This document shows positions 61,841 to 64,000 of a stretch of 64,000 nucleotides of DNA, in pieces. Each line of letters begins with the position of its first letter. Within the stretch, counting starts at the first letter, position 1. The stretch is from positions 248,001 through 312,000 of the forward strand of contig SADC01001386.1 of NCBI GenBank assembly GCA_004194705.1, given 5' to 3'. The notes beneath the pieces are model-generated. The model was not told the origin of the DNA, did not search any database, and worked only from the letters and a program-made list of their open reading frames with translations. Source of the stretch: Ditylenchus dipsaci (lineage: Eukaryota > Nematoda > Chromadorea > Rhabditida > Anguinidae). Position numbers and translations under genes: made by a program.

Positions 61841-61993
61841 CAGTCGAACGTGGACACAACACCACCCAAGAGACCGACCCTGGGTGGTGTTGTGTCGAGG
61901 GTTCACTTCACTTAATTTTAGTTAAAGCTGACCAAATCGGTCTATTTTCGGGTGGTGTTATAGCAAGGGCGGTGTTATATCCTGGTTCGACTA
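61841..61993. mobile_element. 153-bp pogo-like TA MITE
   Basis: CAGTCGAACGTGGACACAAC and the inverted GGTGTTATATCCTGGTTCGACTA with TA at both sides. Confidence 0.7.
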
Positions 61994-61999
61994 TATGCC

Positions 62000-62755
62000 A
62001 AATACTCCAGCTCTGACTACAACTCCAAGTTCCTGAACGAGCTACAAGAGAAACACAAATTTGAGAAAAATTGAGGTGTGGCATAAACAGTAGAAGCAGA
62101 GGCGTGTCCAAAAAAAATTTCAAGGCATGGGCTAAAGCCCCCCCCCCCAAAAGGTCATTTTACGTACACCGTTTTTGGCTTTTATCGTGTTTATATAATG
62201 AAATAAAAAATTTCAAGGGGGCTTAAGCCCAGTTAGCCATCTCCCCCTCCTGGATAGTTCCCTGAGAAGAAGTACCAACAAAATTTTGACACTACTCTTT
62301 TTTATCCAAACAAAGCCCAAGGGCTAAGCCCGAAAATTATTGGGAGAGGGGTAAGTGGTTAAAACCGAGTAACGCAAATTTTTTGTACAATTTACTTGCA
62401 TTTTGTTGTTGTAAAAGATGGCTAGCATCTGTTGTAAAATCATTGTTCTACACCCTTTTAGATTTAAAATACTTTTATTGTGCAAACGAAGCAAATGCAA
62501 TTATTTATCACAAAGTTTCATATTAAAACTGTTGGCAAACATATTTGAAATACATACAAAGTCTGTAGAAACAGTGCAAAAGCTTGGAAAACATAAATTT
62601 TTTTATCTACTAAATATTATGACAATTTTTTGCTAGTTGACAACAACTAACATTACGCTTATAAAGAGAATTTCGGCCCAGATCAGACTGGAAAAATCTA
62701 GGTAATTTGTATCTAAATGTAAAAATACTTATTGAGAAATAAAGTAAGAAAATAC
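62000..62755. other. Gene-free stretch
   Basis: Poly-C and AT-rich sequence. The AAGCCC(A/G)(A/G)GGGCTTA blocks near 62220-62340 are simple. No gene is seen. Confidence 0.35.
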
Positions 62756-63217
62756 TAGGGTTAGACTCAGTCGGCTTTTTTTGGATCAGTCGGTTTTTAA
62801 AAGTCGGTTATTTTCAAAGCCGGTTTTTGGTTCCGGTTTATTCAAAAATTTTCTGTTGGCTAACCGACTGTACCCAGGTGACCAACTCAAAAGACGAAAA
62901 AGGTGGCAAACTTTTTCTAAAAAGGTGGCATTTAAGACAAAAAAATCTAGAACACTGTTGAAAAATGCCACCTTTCACTTTTCAAAAAGGTGGCGAAATT
63001 TTTAAAAAGGTGGCAAATGCCACCTAAAGGTGTACTTTGGTCACCCTGCCTGTACCTGATTTTCAGTTAATTTTGTCGTAAATAAACCAGCATTTTGCTA
63101 AACCCGGTTTTTGGTTTTCCCGGTTTTTCGAAACCGGTTTTCGGTTTCAGAGTATTTGCCGAAAAACCCGTTTTCGGTTAACCGACCGGTTCGGTTAGCC
63201 GACTGGATCCATCCCTA
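62756..63217. mobile_element. 462-bp hAT MITE with CGGTTTT arrays
   Basis: TAGGGTTAGACTCAGTCGGC and the inverted GCCGACTGGATCCATCCCTA, with GAAAATAC duplicated at 62748-62755 and 63218-63225. Subterminal arrays of CCGGTTTT / AACCG. An AAAAAGGTGGCA repeat set fills the centre. Confidence 0.85.
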
Positions 63218-63225
63218 GAAAATAC

Positions 63226-63503
63226 AATAGACTAACAATAAAATACACCGTTTTTCACAAATCAAATTCAAAACCATGAAGATGAATAGAAGAATCTTGT
63301 TTAAACTCATTTAAAATGCAAATTAAGTGAAGAAAATTCAACCATTTTAGTTTTACCGAGCATTGATATGTACAAATGACACTTTAACACATTAATAAAA
63401 GACAACCGCACAAAGATGGCTTTTAAAAGTAAAATGGCTGGTTTAGGTAAAGATATCTACAATACATAGGAAGGTAAGCCGCCTAAAAATGCCACTTTTT
63501 CTA
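63226..63503. other. Gene-free stretch
   Basis: No gene, RNA or element end is recognisable. Confidence 0.35.
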
Positions 63504-63573
63504 CAGTCAACCTCCTCTGTAAGCTACAGCTGGGATCGGTCCCGAGGGTGTAGCTTACAGAGAAGGTTGACTG
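63504..63573. mobile_element. 70-bp pogo-like TA MITE
   Basis: CAGTCAACCTCCTCTGTAAG and the inverted CTTACAGAGAAGGTTGACTG form a hairpin flanked by TA. Confidence 0.75.
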
Positions 63574-63696
63574 TACTACAAATACTTTTACAAGCCATTT
63601 TTGTGCGGTTGCCGAACGAAAAGAACAAGAAATACACGCAACTGCTTGATTAACCCATCTATGTTCTTCCACAAGAAGAAACAGCAAAATGATCTA

Positions 63697-63879
63697 CAGT
63701 CGACGCTCTCCATAAGGGACTCGAAGGAACCGACTTTTTGTCCCTTATAGAGAGCGTCCCTTATGTAGAGCGTCGGTTTAGGTCAAATTATACTAACTGT
63801 GACCAAATGGGCTAAATTTTCTGTCCTTTATAGAGAGCTGTCCCTTATGGAGGGGGTCTCTTATGGAGAGCGTCGACTG
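63697..63879. mobile_element. 183-bp pogo-like TA MITE
   Basis: CAGTCGACGCTCTCCATAAG and the inverted CTTATGGAGAGCGTCGACTG, TA on both sides, with inner repeats of TCCCTTAT. Confidence 0.75.
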
Positions 63880-64000
63880 TATTCCAATTTGGAATGTCCA
63901 AAACACTTTTACATCCATTGAAATACAGCAGCAAAAGTATAAATTTTTAAAGCAAATTACTGAAATTTGGACAAAAAAAATTAGTTCGATTTTTTTTCTT

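Overview
This looks like nuclear DNA of a small-intron invertebrate. The genes are split by GT-AG introns of mostly 40-90 bp, the sequence is AT-rich, and every recognisable protein is an animal housekeeping protein. There are no bacterial operons. Many start codons sit only a few bases after a TTTTCAG-like splice acceptor, and a mitochondrial-type alanyl-tRNA synthetase is very short. Both fit a nematode-like animal with spliced-leader trans-splicing, but that placement is an inference.

Layout. 1.2-1.9 kb: small five-exon gene with a KH-like segment. 2.9-5.4 kb: transposons nested at least four deep. 7.1-7.6 kb: unrecognised gene. 9.3-9.9 kb (minus): divergent nucleoside-diphosphate-kinase-like protein, head to head with NUDT21/CFIm25 at 10.5-11.4 kb. 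11.6-18.1 kb: almost only TIR and foldback elements. 18.5-21.8 kb: unrecognised disordered protein with a possible second exon. 23.2-25.9 kb (minus): NADK2-type NAD kinase. 27.5-32.5 kb: a large TIR transposon carrying an intact Ulp1/SENP-type protease, into which a Mutator-like element carrying a phosphoenolpyruvate carboxykinase fragment has jumped. 32.7-34.6 kb (minus): short alanyl-tRNA synthetase. 38.6-40.3 kb (minus): V-ATPase accessory subunit ATP6AP1/Ac45. 40.8-45.6 kb: long repeat-only block. 47.0-60.5 kb (minus): one MOV10/SDE3-type RNA helicase gene in about 19 exons, whose introns hold a complete hAT transposon (50.3-53.3 kb), a 2.4 kb foldback element and several MITEs. 60.6-64 kb: more MITEs.

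The host genes do unrelated jobs (pre-mRNA 3' processing, NADP synthesis, mitochondrial translation, V-ATPase assembly, RNA silencing) and no joint pathway is visible. The notable biology is in the mobile DNA: hAT, Mutator-like, pogo-like (TA), TTAA-type and foldback families, many with readable target-site duplications. The two best candidates for something new are a TIR transposon family whose gene is a SUMO-protease-like enzyme, with a deletion derivative elsewhere in the window, and a Mutator-like element that captured an intron-containing PEPCK fragment.

Caution: conserved exons of at least five genes are broken by single missing bases, mostly in short homopolymer runs. This looks like uncorrected sequencing error, so intact/pseudogene calls should be read with that in mind.
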